Notes: generated from the sequence alone by a model not told the origin. Shown: positions 44,044 through 53,029, counted from the first letter of the stretch. The stretch is 64,000 bases of DNA from Pseudodesulfovibrio sp. S3 (GCF_004025585.1 NZ_QTZO01000001.1:186001-250000), one strand, 5' to 3'. Translations and numbers: made by a program.

Positions 44044-44063
44044 CGGATGGCAAGTTTGTTCTC

Positions 44064-44097
44064 AAAAAGCCCGACAGTGATGTCGGGCTTTTTTTCT
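44064..44097 (+). terminator. Terminator of the flavoprotein gene
   Basis: AAAAAGCCCGACA (44064-44076), loop GTGA, TGTCGGGCTTTTT (44081-44093) with more T after. A very strong rho-independent terminator. Confidence 0.92.
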
Positions 44098-44163
44098 TGG
44101 TGCGGACAGGCCTTCAGGCCGCGTATTATCTAGATTTTTTTTAAAGAAATGTATTATAGTCGT

Positions 44164-44188
44164 TGACATGCTGTCAGTAAATTGACAG
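44164..44188. promoter_or_regulatory. TGACA/TGTCA array upstream of the sigma-54 activator
   Basis: TGACA (44164-44168), TGTCA (44172-44176) and TGACA (44183-44187) alternate in orientation, making TGACATGCTGTCA and CTGTCA-N6-TGACAG overlapping inverted repeats. About 80 bp ahead of the start codon; a likely operator. Confidence 0.55.
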
Positions 44189-44265
44189 AGAGGATGTATG
44201 TTAGAGATATAGTCGCGGAATCCTTATTTTCGCATTTTGCATATCCCCGTGACTTTGGAGGAGAA

Positions 44266-45282
44266 ATGGCGCTCAACCTGGACGGCATGATCGGGAACAG
44301 TCCCGCCCTTGCCGAAGTATTCAAAGTCCTGGGAAAAGTCGCACCCACGGATAGCACCGTGTTGGTGACCGGCGAGTCCGGCACCGGTAAAGAGCTGCTT
44401 GTCAGAGCGTTGCATCGCAACAGTTCGCGCCGAAACATGCCATTTGTTCCTATCAATTGCGGGGCCATCCCCAGAGAGCTGCTCGAATCCGAACTCTTCG
44501 GCCATGAAAAGGGCGCCTTCACCCATGCCATTCGTTCCAGGCCCGGCCGGTTCGAAATGGCCGATGGCGGCACCATCTTCCTGGACGAGATAGGCGAGAT
44601 GGATTTGTCGCTCCAAGTCAAGATTCTGCGGGCCCTTCAGGAGAAGGAGATCGAGCGTGTTGGCGGCACCTGCATCAAGAAGGTGGATGTGCGCGTGGTG
44701 GCGGCCACCAACCGGGAGCTGGAAACCGAGGTCGCGGCGGGGCGGTTCCGCGAGGATTTGTTCTACCGTCTCAATGTCATCCCTTTGGAACTGCCTCCGC
44801 TGCGCAACCGGGGGGGCGATATCCTGTTGTTGGCCGAGCACTTCCTGAAGAATCATTGCGGCTGCAAGACGCACAAGGGTCTCACGCTGTCTCCGAGGGC
44901 GAAGGATATGCTCCTGACCTATTCCTGGCCCGGCAACGTGCGCGAGTTGGAAAACTTCATGGAGCGGCTTTCCATCCTGTGCGAGAACAGCGAAGTCCAG
45001 CCCGAGGATCTGCCGGAAAAGATATTCAACGATATCGGAGAGCGCCCCCTCAAGAAGGTGGAGGCACTCCAGGTCGTGTACCAGGCAGGTTTTTCCTGGC
45101 CCTCCCTCAAGGATATGCGCGACAAGGATCTTCAGCTCAAGGATTTCATGGAGGCCATAGAAGGACGGCTCCTGGCCGAGGCGTTGGAGGAGGCGGATGG
45201 CGTCAAGAACAAGGCCGCGGAGCTGGTCGGCATCAAGCGGACCACCCTTATCGAAAAGCTGAAAAAGAGGGATTTGTTATAA
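44266..45282 (+). CDS. Sigma-54-dependent activator without sensory domain
   Basis: 338 residues from the ATG at 44266, with an excellent GGAGGAG; a 28-codon extension beginning TTG is unlikely. AAA+ core: Walker A GESGTGKE (36-43), Walker [11 protein letters not shown] (101-110), [15 protein letters not shown] and a C-terminal Fis-type helix ([19 protein letters not shown]). The sigma-54 contact loop GAFTGA reads GAFTHA (83-88). No receiver, GAF or PAS domain precedes the core, so control may be by abundance or a partner. With sigma-54 promoters at flgF it could be a flagellar activator, but its target is unproven. Confidence 0.85.
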   Translation: MALNLDGMIGNSPALAEVFKVLGKVAPTDSTVLVTGESGTGKELLVRALHRNSSRRNMPFVPINCGAIPRELLESELFGHEKGAFTHAIRSRPGRFEMADGGTIFLDEIGEMDLSLQVKILRALQEKEIERVGGTCIKKVDVRVVAATNRELETEVAAGRFREDLFYRLNVIPLELPPLRNRGGDILLLAEHFLKNHCGCKTHKGLTLSPRAKDMLLTYSWPGNVRELENFMERLSILCENSEVQPEDLPEKIFNDIGERPLKKVEALQVVYQAGFSWPSLKDMRDKDLQLKDFMEAIEGRLLAEALEEADGVKNKAAELVGIKRTTLIEKLKKRDLL

Positions 45283-45318
45283 CTGGCAATGAGGTGAGGC
45301 GGCTGTCCGTTCTCATGG

Positions 45319-45334
45319 TTGCACGACTATTGCA
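45319..45334 (+). promoter_or_regulatory. Weak sigma-54-like element upstream of the TPR gene
   Basis: TTGCACGACTATTGCA fits the -24/-12 consensus TGGCACG-N4-TTGCA with one change (G to T at the first of the paired G). If used, transcription would start almost at the annotated GTG, which weakens the case. Confidence 0.3.
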
Positions 45335-45346
45335 TAACTGCTTGCC

Positions 45347-48300
45347 GTGATTGTGAAAAGTGTCAAAATAATACCTTGGCCCCTGATGGCGGCCCTCCTG
45401 GCTGGACTGATTCTTGTCGGTCCGGCACACGCCCTGCGCGTCAATTTCGCTTCCCAGGGCGATTCAGATAAGATGACATTTTCTTTTGATTCCGACAAGT
45501 TGCCGCAGTCATCTGTGGCGCGTATCGGAAAGACCGAACTGAAGGTTCTGCTTCCGGTCGGTATCTGGGACAGGGAAGCCAAGCCCACTACCAAGGATTT
45601 TCCCGGCAAGCTGGTCAAGTCCATTACGGTCCGGGAAAACTCCATTGAGATCGTCACCAAAACCGATGCGTTCGGTTATATTCGTGTGCCTTCACCGGGC
45701 AAACCGGTGTTTGTCCTTCAGTTGTTCCGCGACCCCATCGGTGCGCGTTGGAAACCGTCGGTAAAGCCTGCCCCGACTCCAGCTCCTCAGCCTGCCGCGC
45801 AACCGGCCCCTGAGACAGCCCCTGAAGTTGTCCCGGCCCCAAAGGCCGAGGTTTCTCGGGCAGCTGAGGTGGCGCAAAATCTGGCAGCTATCCAGCCGCC
45901 CGCAGCCAATCCTGCGGAGCCGGCTCCGGCCAGGGCTGGAGAGGATCTGCCGCCTGAGGTACCCGCCAGTGATCGCAAGCCGTTTTTTGCGGTGCCGTAT
46001 TCGGTGCGTGATGAAGTCGCCGCTCCTGCCGGATCCCCTGGGCAGGGTGTTTCCGCAGAGCCTGCCGAGGTGGAGACCGGTGACTATCCGCCTGCCAGCG
46101 AATTGCGCTTCAAGGCCGTGAACAAGATGGCTGAGGAAGTGAAATTTGCCGAGTTGGCCGGAGCAGGAGGCGGGAGGGCTACCGTTGTCCAGCCTCGTCC
46201 GGTTGCCCCCGTATCCATCCCCGAGGCCGGTTCCCCGACCGATTCCGGGATGCCGGAGCCGAGTCAGGCCGTGGGTGCCGTGGCTCCGCCGGCCCCGGCA
46301 GAAATTTCCGGGCAGGGACAGGTCGGCGGCACCGTGTCCCCGCCTCCCGGTGCTGCTTCGGCACCGGTCCCGCCTTCCCCGCCGGAGGTTTCCGGCCAGG
46401 GGCAGGTTGTGGGCAGCGTAGCCCCTCCGCCTGTCGTGGTGGACGCCGCACCGCCGCCGGAATCCGTGCCCGAGGAAATGGTTCGGGTGACTGAGAATGT
46501 TCAGGAAGTGCAACCGCCCGAAGCACAACCTGCGGAAGCCGTTGACGCTGCTGATGTTGCTGCAGCCGATCCGTCTGTCGAAGGTGAGCAGAAGGTCCAG
46601 CCCGGTACCGGGGGTGAAGCGCCCAAGGAGTTGACGGCCGAGGAAAAGGCCAAGGCTCAGGAAGAGGAGATCAGGAATCAGCTTTACGAGGCGCAGTCCC
46701 TGATGTTCAACGGAGCCCTGGCGGAAGCGCTGTCTATTTTTGAAGATATTTTGAAACAGCCGAAGGTTCCGGATGAAGTGCGAGAGGAAACCCTCTACGC
46801 AGTGGCCGACATCAAGAAGCAGCTCAACTCCGACGACCTTTCGGGCAAGTTCGACGAAGTGGCCCAGGCGTATATAGAGGCCATGAATGCCAATCTGCGG
46901 TCCAACAAGGTGCCGCGGGCGCTCCTCAATCTCGGATTGCTCAATTTGCAGGTGGGGAACTTCCCGGAGGCTCGCGCATACTTTAATATTCTTCAGGAGA
47001 AGTACCCGGACGACGACAACATCCCGTCCATCAGTTACTATTGGGGCGAATATTTCTATCGCAAGGGCGACTACAAGAAGGCCGCCGATCAGTTCCAATA
47101 TCTCATTCAGACCTATCCCGAGCATCAGCTCGTCAAGCAGGCGGCCTTTTATCTGGCCGATTCCCTGAACCGAACCGGCTTTCTTGAGCAGGCGTTTCAG
47201 ATCGTCGATTACATAGACAAGCGGTGGCCTGATTTCTATATGGAAAACATGGAATTCCTGAGACTGGCCGGCGGTGTTGAAATGCAGCTCAAGAAGTGGG
47301 CTCTAGCCAAGGATCATTACTTCACCTATTACAACCTCAACCCCGAAGCCGAGGGGGCCGACGTTGTTCTGGCCCGTATCGGGGATATCTACATTCGCCA
47401 GGGGCAAACGGAACCGGCCAAACAGATATACGAAAAGGCCGTTACCAACTATCCCGACCGGGAAGGCGGCCTGATCGCCAAGATGCGTTTGGCCGAAGAA
47501 GGTATTTATGACGATCCGGCCATGCATGAGATGGTCGATGTTTTTGATCGTCCCTATAATCTCAATCCACAGAATGTGTATACGGAGATCGTGTCCAAGT
47601 ACCCGGACAGTGAACTTGCGCCCATTGCCCAGCTCAAGCTGGCCATGTGGTACGCCTTCCACAAGAAGTATCCGGAGGCGTTGACAGCCGCTCAGGATCT
47701 CATAGAGAAGTATCCTGACAGCCCTCTTGTGGACAAGGCCAAGAGCTTGGGGGATTCGGTCTTTGTGCAGGCCGTGCCTGGCATGATGGGCGAAGAACGG
47801 TATGCCCGTGTGGTCCGCTACTGGGAGACGTATGATTTTATCGGCAAGGAAGGGTCAAAGGTCGACGACAAGACCAAGATCGCCATCGCCACCAGTTATT
47901 GGAAGATAGGTCAGCCCGAAAAGGCCCTGGCCTTGATAGAGCCGTACTTGCAGAAAGAGCAGAAACCGGGTGTTTCCGACGAGGCCCTTGGACTGGCTGT
48001 AAACATATATCTGGATCAATTGGCCTGGAAGGAAATCGCTGATCTGGTGGCCATGGCCAGCAAGAACTGGACGCTCAAGCCGGAGCAGAAGAGGCAGCTC
48101 GACTATGCTCGGGCCATGTCCTTGCAGAACCTCGGCAATGCCAGTCAGGCTATGCCCATGTGGGCGGAACTGGCCAAGGATGTGGCCGTGGACCCGGCTT
48201 TTCGCGCTTATGCCATGTATTACATGGCCAAGGACGCCATGCAGCGCCAGGATCTGCGCCGGGTGTTTGTTTACGCCCAGGAAGCACTGGCGCTCCTGCT

Positions 48301-48628
48301 CCAGACAAACGGCGACCCGGAAAAGATCAAGGACACCGTGTTGATGTCCATCTATGCCACCGAACGTTCCGGTCGGTACGAGGAAGCCCTCAAGTGGGCC
48401 AAGGAGTATGACAAGTATATTGAAGTGGAGAACCCGGAGTGGGCTTCCACCCGCTTCAAGCTGGCCCGCATCTATCGCAAGGCCGGGGCCATGGGCGAAT
48501 GGAAGCAGCTTTTGAGCGACATCATCGAGAAAAAGCCCGATTCCCTGCAGGCGCAACTCGCCAAATCCGCGCTTGAGACCTATGAGCTCGAGCAGAAGGC
48601 CCTGGAATACGCACCCAATCCCGGTTAG
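45347..48628 (+). CDS. Large exported AMIN/TPR protein
   Basis: 1093 residues. The start is GTG at 45347 (GTG 45353 is an alternative) without a clear ribosome-binding site. A signal peptide (PWPLMAALLAGLILVGPAHA) precedes an AMIN-like beta domain (about 30-130), a Pro/Ala/Val-rich linker of about 300 residues with repeated SGQGQV blocks followed by PPP (residues about 320-375), then about 12 TPR-type helical repeats (from about residue 430 to the end), including AYFNILQEKYPDDDNIPSI and KKYPEALTAAQDLIEKYPDS. It probably anchors to peptidoglycan and scaffolds a cell-envelope complex. It follows the sigma-54 activator by 64 bp. Confidence 0.75.
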   Translation: MIVKSVKIIPWPLMAALLAGLILVGPAHALRVNFASQGDSDKMTFSFDSDKLPQSSVARIGKTELKVLLPVGIWDREAKPTTKDFPGKLVKSITVRENSIEIVTKTDAFGYIRVPSPGKPVFVLQLFRDPIGARWKPSVKPAPTPAPQPAAQPAPETAPEVVPAPKAEVSRAAEVAQNLAAIQPPAANPAEPAPARAGEDLPPEVPASDRKPFFAVPYSVRDEVAAPAGSPGQGVSAEPAEVETGDYPPASELRFKAVNKMAEEVKFAELAGAGGGRATVVQPRPVAPVSIPEAGSPTDSGMPEPSQAVGAVAPPAPAEISGQGQVGGTVSPPPGAASAPVPPSPPEVSGQGQVVGSVAPPPVVVDAAPPPESVPEEMVRVTENVQEVQPPEAQPAEAVDAADVAAADPSVEGEQKVQPGTGGEAPKELTAEEKAKAQEEEIRNQLYEAQSLMFNGALAEALSIFEDILKQPKVPDEVREETLYAVADIKKQLNSDDLSGKFDEVAQAYIEAMNANLRSNKVPRALLNLGLLNLQVGNFPEARAYFNILQEKYPDDDNIPSISYYWGEYFYRKGDYKKAADQFQYLIQTYPEHQLVKQAAFYLADSLNRTGFLEQAFQIVDYIDKRWPDFYMENMEFLRLAGGVEMQLKKWALAKDHYFTYYNLNPEAEGADVVLARIGDIYIRQGQTEPAKQIYEKAVTNYPDREGGLIAKMRLAEEGIYDDPAMHEMVDVFDRPYNLNPQNVYTEIVSKYPDSELAPIAQLKLAMWYAFHKKYPEALTAAQDLIEKYPDSPLVDKAKSLGDSVFVQAVPGMMGEERYARVVRYWETYDFIGKEGSKVDDKTKIAIATSYWKIGQPEKALALIEPYLQKEQKPGVSDEALGLAVNIYLDQLAWKEIADLVAMASKNWTLKPEQKRQLDYARAMSLQNLGNASQAMPMWAELAKDVAVDPAFRAYAMYYMAKDAMQRQDLRRVFVYAQEALALLLQTNGDPEKIKDTVLMSIYATERSGRYEEALKWAKEYDKYIEVENPEWASTRFKLARIYRKAGAMGEWKQLLSDIIEKKPDSLQAQLAKSALETYELEQKALEYAPNPG

Positions 48629-48764
48629 GCTTCGGAGCGGCCTTGCCGGAGTCATCCCCTTTTTCCCTCAAGATATGCTGCGCATCACGGGTTTGGCTGC
48701 GAGCGAATCTGTGGTATTCATTCCCCGAATGCTATGAATTGAAAGTTTGACGAGGTGAAGAATT

Positions 48765-49574
48765 ATGGACAGACAGCCTGTTGTCGCCGGTCGGTTTTAT
48801 GATGCGCACCCTGACCAGTTGAATGCCGTGGTCGATGGGTTTCTCGGCCTGGGTGGCGGGAAACGGACGGAGCGGACCCTCCTGGCCATGGTGCCTCATG
48901 CCGGATACGTCTTTTCCGGGGCGGTCTGCGGGAAGACGTTGGGCATGGCCAATCTCGCGCAGACTGTTCTTCTGCTCGGTCCAAACCATACCGGACGCGG
49001 CGAACGCTTTGCCCTGTGGAACGAAGGGGCGTGGAATATTCCGGGCGGTTCCCTGCCCATCGATACGGAGTTGGCAGATGCCTTGCTGGCCTCCGATTCC
49101 AATGTTGTCGCCGACACTGCCGCGCACCTGGGCGAACACTCCCTTGAGGTGATCCTGCCGTTCCTCCATCGCCTCAATCCGGCCACAGCCATCGTGCCTG
49201 TGTCCATATCCTCACCCTCTCTGGACTCCCTGAAACAGGTTGGCCAGGCCGTCGGGCAGGCGCTCAAGGCCTTTTCCCGGCCCGTGTCCATCGTGGTCAG
49301 CTCGGACATGAGCCACTACATATCCCACGACGATGCCAAGAAGATGGATTCCATGGCCCTGGAAGCAGCCGTGAGCCTGGACCCGGCAACTCTGTACTCC
49401 ACTGTCCGGGCCAGGAACATCTCCATGTGCGGCGTGCTGCCCATGACGGTAGGGTTGTTTGCCGCGTTGGAACTGGGAGCAACCAGGGGCGAACTGGTTG
49501 CCTACGCCACTTCGGGCGAGGTGTCGGGCGATTATGATCAGGTGGTCGGGTATGCGGGCGTGCTGGTCAGCTGA
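48765..49574 (+). CDS. Memo-family protein (AmmeMemoRadiSam B)
   Basis: 269 residues. Memo motifs: PHAGYVFSGAVCGKTL (about 45-60), GPNHTGRG, HSLEVILPFL and SSDMSHY with His and Asp residues arranged as in the Memo/LigB-like metal site. In many prokaryotes it belongs to an AMMECR1-radical SAM-Memo set, but those partners are not beside it here. It is followed by a TPR gene, 10 bp away. Function is not established. Confidence 0.85.
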   Translation: MDRQPVVAGRFYDAHPDQLNAVVDGFLGLGGGKRTERTLLAMVPHAGYVFSGAVCGKTLGMANLAQTVLLLGPNHTGRGERFALWNEGAWNIPGGSLPIDTELADALLASDSNVVADTAAHLGEHSLEVILPFLHRLNPATAIVPVSISSPSLDSLKQVGQAVGQALKAFSRPVSIVVSSDMSHYISHDDAKKMDSMALEAAVSLDPATLYSTVRARNISMCGVLPMTVGLFAALELGATRGELVAYATSGEVSGDYDQVVGYAGVLVS

Positions 49575-49584
49575 GGGGGCTGTG

Positions 49585-50241
49585 ATGATCAGGTGTTTTT
49601 TCGTTGCTCTTGCAGCGTGTCTGTTTTCGGTATCTGTACTGGCGGCGCAGTATCCGATCAATGAGTTGCCCATGTATGGTGGGGTCGAAAAGAGCGACGC
49701 CATGCTCAAGGCCGATGAGGCTTTCATCGGGAAAGTTCTCGAACAAGGCTACAGCAAGGAGACAGGGGCGCGTCATTTCTCCATGCGGGGCTGGCAGGCA
49801 TTTTCGGGCGGAGACCTTTCCACCGCCGTCAAGCGGTTCAACCAGTCCTGGCTGCTCGACAGGGATCTATACGAAACTTACTGGGGATTTGCCCTCGTGT
49901 ATGTGCTTCGGGATCATGACATCCCCAACGGTTCAGCGATGTTTGAGAAGGCGCTTTCCCTTCGGCCGGATCAGGGCGAGTTCTATGTCGAGTACGGGCG
50001 GTTTCTTGAAGAGAATGATGCGGGAAGTTTGGACAAGGCCGTTGATTTCGTGAAGAAGGGGTTGGCAATGAACCCGGATATCCGGGACGGATACATCTGC
50101 CTGATAAGGGCCTGTTTCAGGAAGAATGACCTGGAGCAGATGCGGTTCTGGTTCGATCGGGGAAAAGAACGCAAGGTCTTTCAGCCATCCGAGCTTGAGG
50201 GGCTGGAGTCGGATATTGCCCAGGCCGGGGGCAACAGGTAA
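49585..50241 (+). CDS. Exported TPR-like protein
   Basis: 218 residues from the ATG at 49585 (GAGGGGGC upstream). A signal peptide (MIRCFFVALAACLFSVSVLAA) is followed by about 190 helical residues with TPR-like repeats: AVKRFNQSWLLDRDLYETYWGFALVY, SAMFEKALSLRPDQGEFYVEYGRFLEE and VKKGLAMNPDIRDGYICLIRAC. No enzymatic motif is seen. It follows the Memo-family gene closely and probably shares its transcript. Confidence 0.65.
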   Translation: MIRCFFVALAACLFSVSVLAAQYPINELPMYGGVEKSDAMLKADEAFIGKVLEQGYSKETGARHFSMRGWQAFSGGDLSTAVKRFNQSWLLDRDLYETYWGFALVYVLRDHDIPNGSAMFEKALSLRPDQGEFYVEYGRFLEENDAGSLDKAVDFVKKGLAMNPDIRDGYICLIRACFRKNDLEQMRFWFDRGKERKVFQPSELEGLESDIAQAGGNR

Positions 50242-50283
50242 GGTCTTGGTCTTTTCCGGCAGCCTGCCGGTGCATCAGACGTG

Positions 50284-50487
50284 TCAGGAGCCGCGATTGT
50301 AGCCGATGGTCGCCTGTCCGTTCAGGACGATGACCGGTATCTTTTTTTTCCCGCCGGAGTATTGCAGCATTTCATCAAGGTTGGCTGACGAGGCTAGCAC
50401 ATCCACAAAGCGTGCTTCGGGATATGCGGCCAGCGCCCGCTTGGTGTGCGGGCAGGTGGTTTTTCCATAGATGATTATTGTTCCCAT
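50284..50487 (-). CDS. UXX-star glutaredoxin-like protein (cysteine form)
   Basis: 67 residues from the ATG at 50487 (AAAGG upstream; a 20-codon extension is open). The thioredoxin fold start GTIIIYGKTTCPHTKRAL (Cys12) and cis-Pro segment KKIPVIVLNGQATIGYNRGS match the UXX-star family, in which many members have selenocysteine before Pro. Here the position is Cys, and a second Cys (CxxC) is absent, so it is a single-thiol form. Convergent with the TPR gene. Confidence 0.65.
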   Translation of the reverse strand: MGTIIIYGKTTCPHTKRALAAYPEARFVDVLASSANLDEMLQYSGGKKKIPVIVLNGQATIGYNRGS

Positions 50488-50580
50488 GCTGCCTTTCCTT
50501 GCTTTCTCTATAACAAATATCATCCCCCCTTGTCCCCTGTCCATCACCCTTGACCTCTCTCAACCTTCGCAAAGCGACAC

Positions 50581-50649
50581 AAAAGTTTTGGAAGGGGAGT
50601 CAGAGGGGGAACCTTTCCCGAAAGGTTCCCCCTCTGGCCGCCGGAGGCA
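50581..50649 (+). repeat. Dispersed palindromic element, copy C
   Basis: AAAAGTTTTGG, then CAGAGGGGGAACCTTT (50601-50616), loop CCCG, AAAGGTTCCCCCTCTG (50621-50636), tail GGCCGCCGGAGGCA. Matches the copies near 27.6-27.8 kb. Directly next to the pnp terminator. Confidence 0.8.
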
Positions 50650-50684
50650 AAAAAAAGCCCTGCCTGGCGTGAACCAGGCAGGGC
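50649..50684 (-). terminator. Terminator of pnp
   Basis: On the minus strand GCCCTGCCTGG/CCAGGCAGGGC (arms 50684-50674 and 50667-50657) with an 8-T run. A clear rho-independent terminator ending the nusA-to-pnp run. Confidence 0.88.
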
Positions 50685-50709
50685 GGGTATTCATTGTGTC
50701 GATCGCGGA

Positions 50710-52941
50710 TTAGCGACGGTCGCGGCCACCGCCACGGCTGTCACGGCGCGGACCACGGCTGTCACGGCGCGGGCCACGGTCGCCGTCGCGCGGTGCGGGG
50801 CGCTTGAATTCTTCCAGGTTCACTTCCTGGCCTGCTTCTTCCATGAGCCATGCCTTGCGGGACAGACGGATGCGTCCGCCCGGCTCAAGCGAGATGCACT
50901 TGACCCAGACTTCCTGGCCGAGCTGAACCACGTCTTCCACGCGTTCCACGCGCTCGAAGTCGAGCTGGGAAATGTGCAGCATACCTTCCAGACCGGGCAG
51001 GATTTCGACGAGTGCGCCGACTTCCAGAACCTTGCGGACCGTGCCGAGGTAGTTCTTGCCCGGTTCGGGCTTCTGGTCGTAGTAGAGGACCATTTCCTTG
51101 GCCTTTTCCATGGACGCCAGGGTCGGGGCGAAAATGGAGATCTTGCCGGAATCCTCGATGTCGATGTCGGCTTCGGTTTCGGCGGTAATGGCCTTGATAT
51201 TCTTGCCGCCGGGTCCGATGACCGAACGGATTTTTTCGGGGTCGATATGCACGACGGCCATCTGCGGAGCCAGGGTGGACAGCTCGGGACGCGGATTTTC
51301 CAGCACTTCGGCCATGTGGTCGAGGATGTGGGTGCGGGCTTCCTTGGCTTGGTACAGGGCCTTTTTCAGCACTTCAGGCGGAATTCCGGCGATCTTGATG
51401 TCCATCTGGATGGCGGTGATGCCGTCTTTGGTGCCTGCGACCTTGAAGTCCATGTCACCCAGCGCGTCCTCGTCGCCGAGGATGTCGGTCAGGACGAAGT
51501 ACTGGTCGCCTTCCTTGCACAAACCCATGGCGATACCGGCAACCGGAGCGGAAATGGGTACACCTGCGTCCATGAGGGACATGGTGGCACCGCAAACGCT
51601 GGCCATGGAGGAGGAACCGTTGGATTCCATGATCTCGGAGACCACGCGGATGGTGAACGGGAAATCGTCCGGGCTGGGCAGAACCGGGGTCAGGGCACGT
51701 TCGGCAAGTGCGCCGTGGCCCACTTCGCGGCGGGAGGTGCCGCGCAGCATGCGGGCTTCACCGACGCAGTAGGGCGGGAAGTTGTAGTGCAGCATGAAAC
51801 GCTTGGTGGCATCGCCGAGCAGGGAGTCGTAACGTTGTTCGTCACGGGTGGAACCCAGGGTGGCAACGGCCAGGGCAGAGGTCTCGCCGCGGCGGAACAG
51901 GACCGATCCGTGGGTCTGCTGCAACATGCCGACTTCGATGGAAAGGGGGCGGACGGTGGTGGTGTCGCGACCGTCGATGCGCAGTCCTTCCTTGACGATG
52001 CGTTCACGCACGATCTTCTTGGTCATGTCGCCGATGATGTCGCCGACAGCCTTGAGCTTGGTCTCGTCCTCGGGGAACTTTGCGGCTACAGCTTCCTTGG
52101 CTTTTTGCTTTGCAGCGTCCTTGGCGGCGTAGCGGACCATCTTTTCGGGAGTGGTCAGGGCCTTTTCCAGGTCTGCGGAGATGAAGTCGCCCAGAAATGC
52201 AGCCACTTCTTCGTCGCGCTCGGGGGCGGTTACTTCAAGCTTGGCAACGCCGACCTTTTCACGCAGGGCGTCCTGAAGATCGAAGAGCGGGGCGACTTGT
52301 TCGTGGCCCCAGGCCAGAGCATCGGCAACCATGTCTTCGGACACGAAATTACCGCCGCCTTCAACCATGACCATGGCATCGCGGGTGGCCGCAAAGATCA
52401 GGTTCAGGGAGGAACGCTCTTCAATGCCCTTGTAGGTGGGGTAGAGGACGAACTCGCCGTCAACGTAACCCACTCGGGCGCCAACGATGGGGCCGAGGAA
52501 AGGCATTTTGGAGATGTGGCAGGCTGCGGACGCGCCGGTCAGAGCCAGGACGTCCGGGTTGACGCGCTTGTCAGCGGACAGGACCGTGGCAATGATCTGC
52601 ACTTCGTCGGAAAAGCCTTTGGCGAACAGGGGACGGATAGGGCGGTCGATGAGACGGGAGACCAGGGTCTCACGCTCGGACGGACGGCCTTCGCGGCGGA
52701 AGTAGTTGCCCGGTACGCGACCGGCGGCATACGCCATTTCCTGATAGTTGCAGGTCAGCGGGAAAAAGCCCCGGTCAATTTCCAGAGGCTGGGTCACGGC
52801 CGTGACCAGAACGGTGGTGTTACCGGACGAAATAGTCACCGCACCAGATGCCTGGCGGGCGTATTTGCCGGTTTCGATGGTGATGTCTATACCGCCGACC
52901 GTAGTGGTCAGGCTGGTGGCATCAAAAGGAATCATCGTCAT
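50710..52941 (-). CDS. pnp: Polynucleotide phosphorylase
   Basis: 743 residues. Two RNase PH domains (about 10-240 and 310-550), a KH domain with VIGPGGKNIKAI (about 560-571) and an S1 domain (GTVRKVLEVGALVEILPGLEGMLHIS) at the C-terminus. It degrades RNA 3' to 5' with phosphate. The last 25 residues are an Arg/Gly/Asp-rich tail containing two copies of RGPRRDS, encoded by a tandem 21-bp repeat (50732-50773). It follows rpsO, as in many proteobacteria. Confidence 0.97.
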   Translation of the reverse strand: MTMIPFDATSLTTTVGGIDITIETGKYARQASGAVTISSGNTTVLVTAVTQPLEIDRGFFPLTCNYQEMAYAAGRVPGNYFRREGRPSERETLVSRLIDRPIRPLFAKGFSDEVQIIATVLSADKRVNPDVLALTGASAACHISKMPFLGPIVGARVGYVDGEFVLYPTYKGIEERSSLNLIFAATRDAMVMVEGGGNFVSEDMVADALAWGHEQVAPLFDLQDALREKVGVAKLEVTAPERDEEVAAFLGDFISADLEKALTTPEKMVRYAAKDAAKQKAKEAVAAKFPEDETKLKAVGDIIGDMTKKIVRERIVKEGLRIDGRDTTTVRPLSIEVGMLQQTHGSVLFRRGETSALAVATLGSTRDEQRYDSLLGDATKRFMLHYNFPPYCVGEARMLRGTSRREVGHGALAERALTPVLPSPDDFPFTIRVVSEIMESNGSSSMASVCGATMSLMDAGVPISAPVAGIAMGLCKEGDQYFVLTDILGDEDALGDMDFKVAGTKDGITAIQMDIKIAGIPPEVLKKALYQAKEARTHILDHMAEVLENPRPELSTLAPQMAVVHIDPEKIRSVIGPGGKNIKAITAETEADIDIEDSGKISIFAPTLASMEKAKEMVLYYDQKPEPGKNYLGTVRKVLEVGALVEILPGLEGMLHISQLDFERVERVEDVVQLGQEVWVKCISLEPGGRIRLSRKAWLMEEAGQEVNLEEFKRPAPRDGDRGPRRDSRGPRRDSRGGGRDRR
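50732..50773. repeat. Tandem 21-bp repeat in the pnp tail
   Basis: Two successive copies (50732-50752 and 50753-50773) of CCACGGCTGTCACGGCGCGG plus one base (A in the first, G in the second). They encode duplicated RGPRRDS in the PNPase C-terminus and could vary in copy number. Confidence 0.75.
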
Positions 52942-53029
52942 AGAGATTCTCCTACCTTATGATTTAAGGTAATAGGTGGATCACTTCCTGCGAAAATCCC
53001 TCTGATAGGGTTAGCCGGCTTGGGGAGGG

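Noticed and set aside
50974-52962. 662-codon open frame antisense to pnp
   Set aside because: Composition (Gly/His/Asp rich, no domain) is typical of a shadow frame.
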